A DNA stretch of 41,110 bases, from the NCBI GenBank assembly GCA_038329845.1, contig JBBQNJ010000044.1:1-41110 (forward strand), written 5' to 3'. Position numbers and translations under genes: made by a program. A model generated the notes under the pieces. It saw only the letters and a list, made by a program, of their open reading frames with translations. It was not told where the DNA came from and made no database searches. This stretch comes from JBBQNJ01 sp038329845. Lineage in GTDB: Bacteria; Planctomycetota; Phycisphaerae; Tepidisphaerales; Tepidisphaeraceae. Positions 41,104-41,110 of the stretch are shown here, piece by piece. The first letter of the stretch is position 1. Every line of letters starts with the position of its first letter.

Positions 41104-41110
41104 TCCGCTG

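Larger units (their letters stand above)
40943..41110 (+). mobile_element. Left end of an insertion sequence related to the family A MITEs (partial)
   Basis: GAATGCCATTCGGTTAAG at 40943-40960 matches the 18-base terminal repeat of the two 102-bp elements at 16 of 18 positions. Here it is followed by unrelated sequence with a hairpin and translation starts. This is probably the left end of the autonomous insertion sequence that mobilises the MITEs. The 10-base target duplication of copy 1 would suit an IS4-type family, but no transposase motif is in view. Confidence 0.6.

Overview
The window looks like a chromosomal segment of a flagellated, GC-rich planctomycete, most likely from the class Phycisphaerae. 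The reasons are a PEP-CTERM surface protein, a prepilin with the C-terminal H-X9-DG motif, a sulfatase beside a glycoside hydrolase, FliM and flagellin genes, a MacB-type ABC operon, and many dispersed palindromic and tandem repeats. This assignment rests on recalled family distribution, not on a search.

Left part (1-9.8 kb): the 5' end of a probable transposase, a Gfo/Idh/MocA oxidoreductase, a DUF2231-like membrane protein, and a minus-strand cluster of ABC ATPase, FtsX-type permease with a histidine-rich periplasmic segment, and two DUF3299-type proteins (putative metal handling). Then come a decayed DUF2283 gene, a frameshifted BrnT-like toxin gene with an intact antitoxin-like gene, and fliM overlapping a CPBP membrane protease gene.

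Middle part (9.8-24 kb): a DUF2617 gene with a structured leader, a sugar isomerase-type TIM-barrel gene, tRNA-Arg(CCG), nested miniature transposons, a divergent ispD-like gene, a response regulator and ribonuclease D. Next is a minus-strand run of four genes for a PEP-CTERM beta-strand-repeat protein, a prepilin-like protein, a sulfatase and a GH16 glycosidase. It is divergent from a XylR-like AraC regulator, and together they read as a locus for degrading a sulfated polysaccharide.

Right part (24-41 kb): a stand-alone C-terminal half of HrpA, a siroheme synthase domain gene and a HemX-like gene, a GT39-like membrane glycosyltransferase, a VWA membrane protein divergent from hslV, flagellin with a clear terminator, a lipoprotein, a DegT aminotransferase, NnrD (NAD(P)HX repair), a candidate small RNA with its own promoter and terminator, a DUF421 gene split by a stop codon, and comM. 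The right edge enters an insertion sequence whose terminal repeat matches two 102-bp miniature elements (MITEs) elsewhere in the window.

The points most worth a second look are the small RNA at 38131-38214, the nested MITE with a 10-bp target duplication at 12572-12795, the polysaccharide locus with its regulator, the histidine-rich ABC operon, and the helicase-less HrpA.
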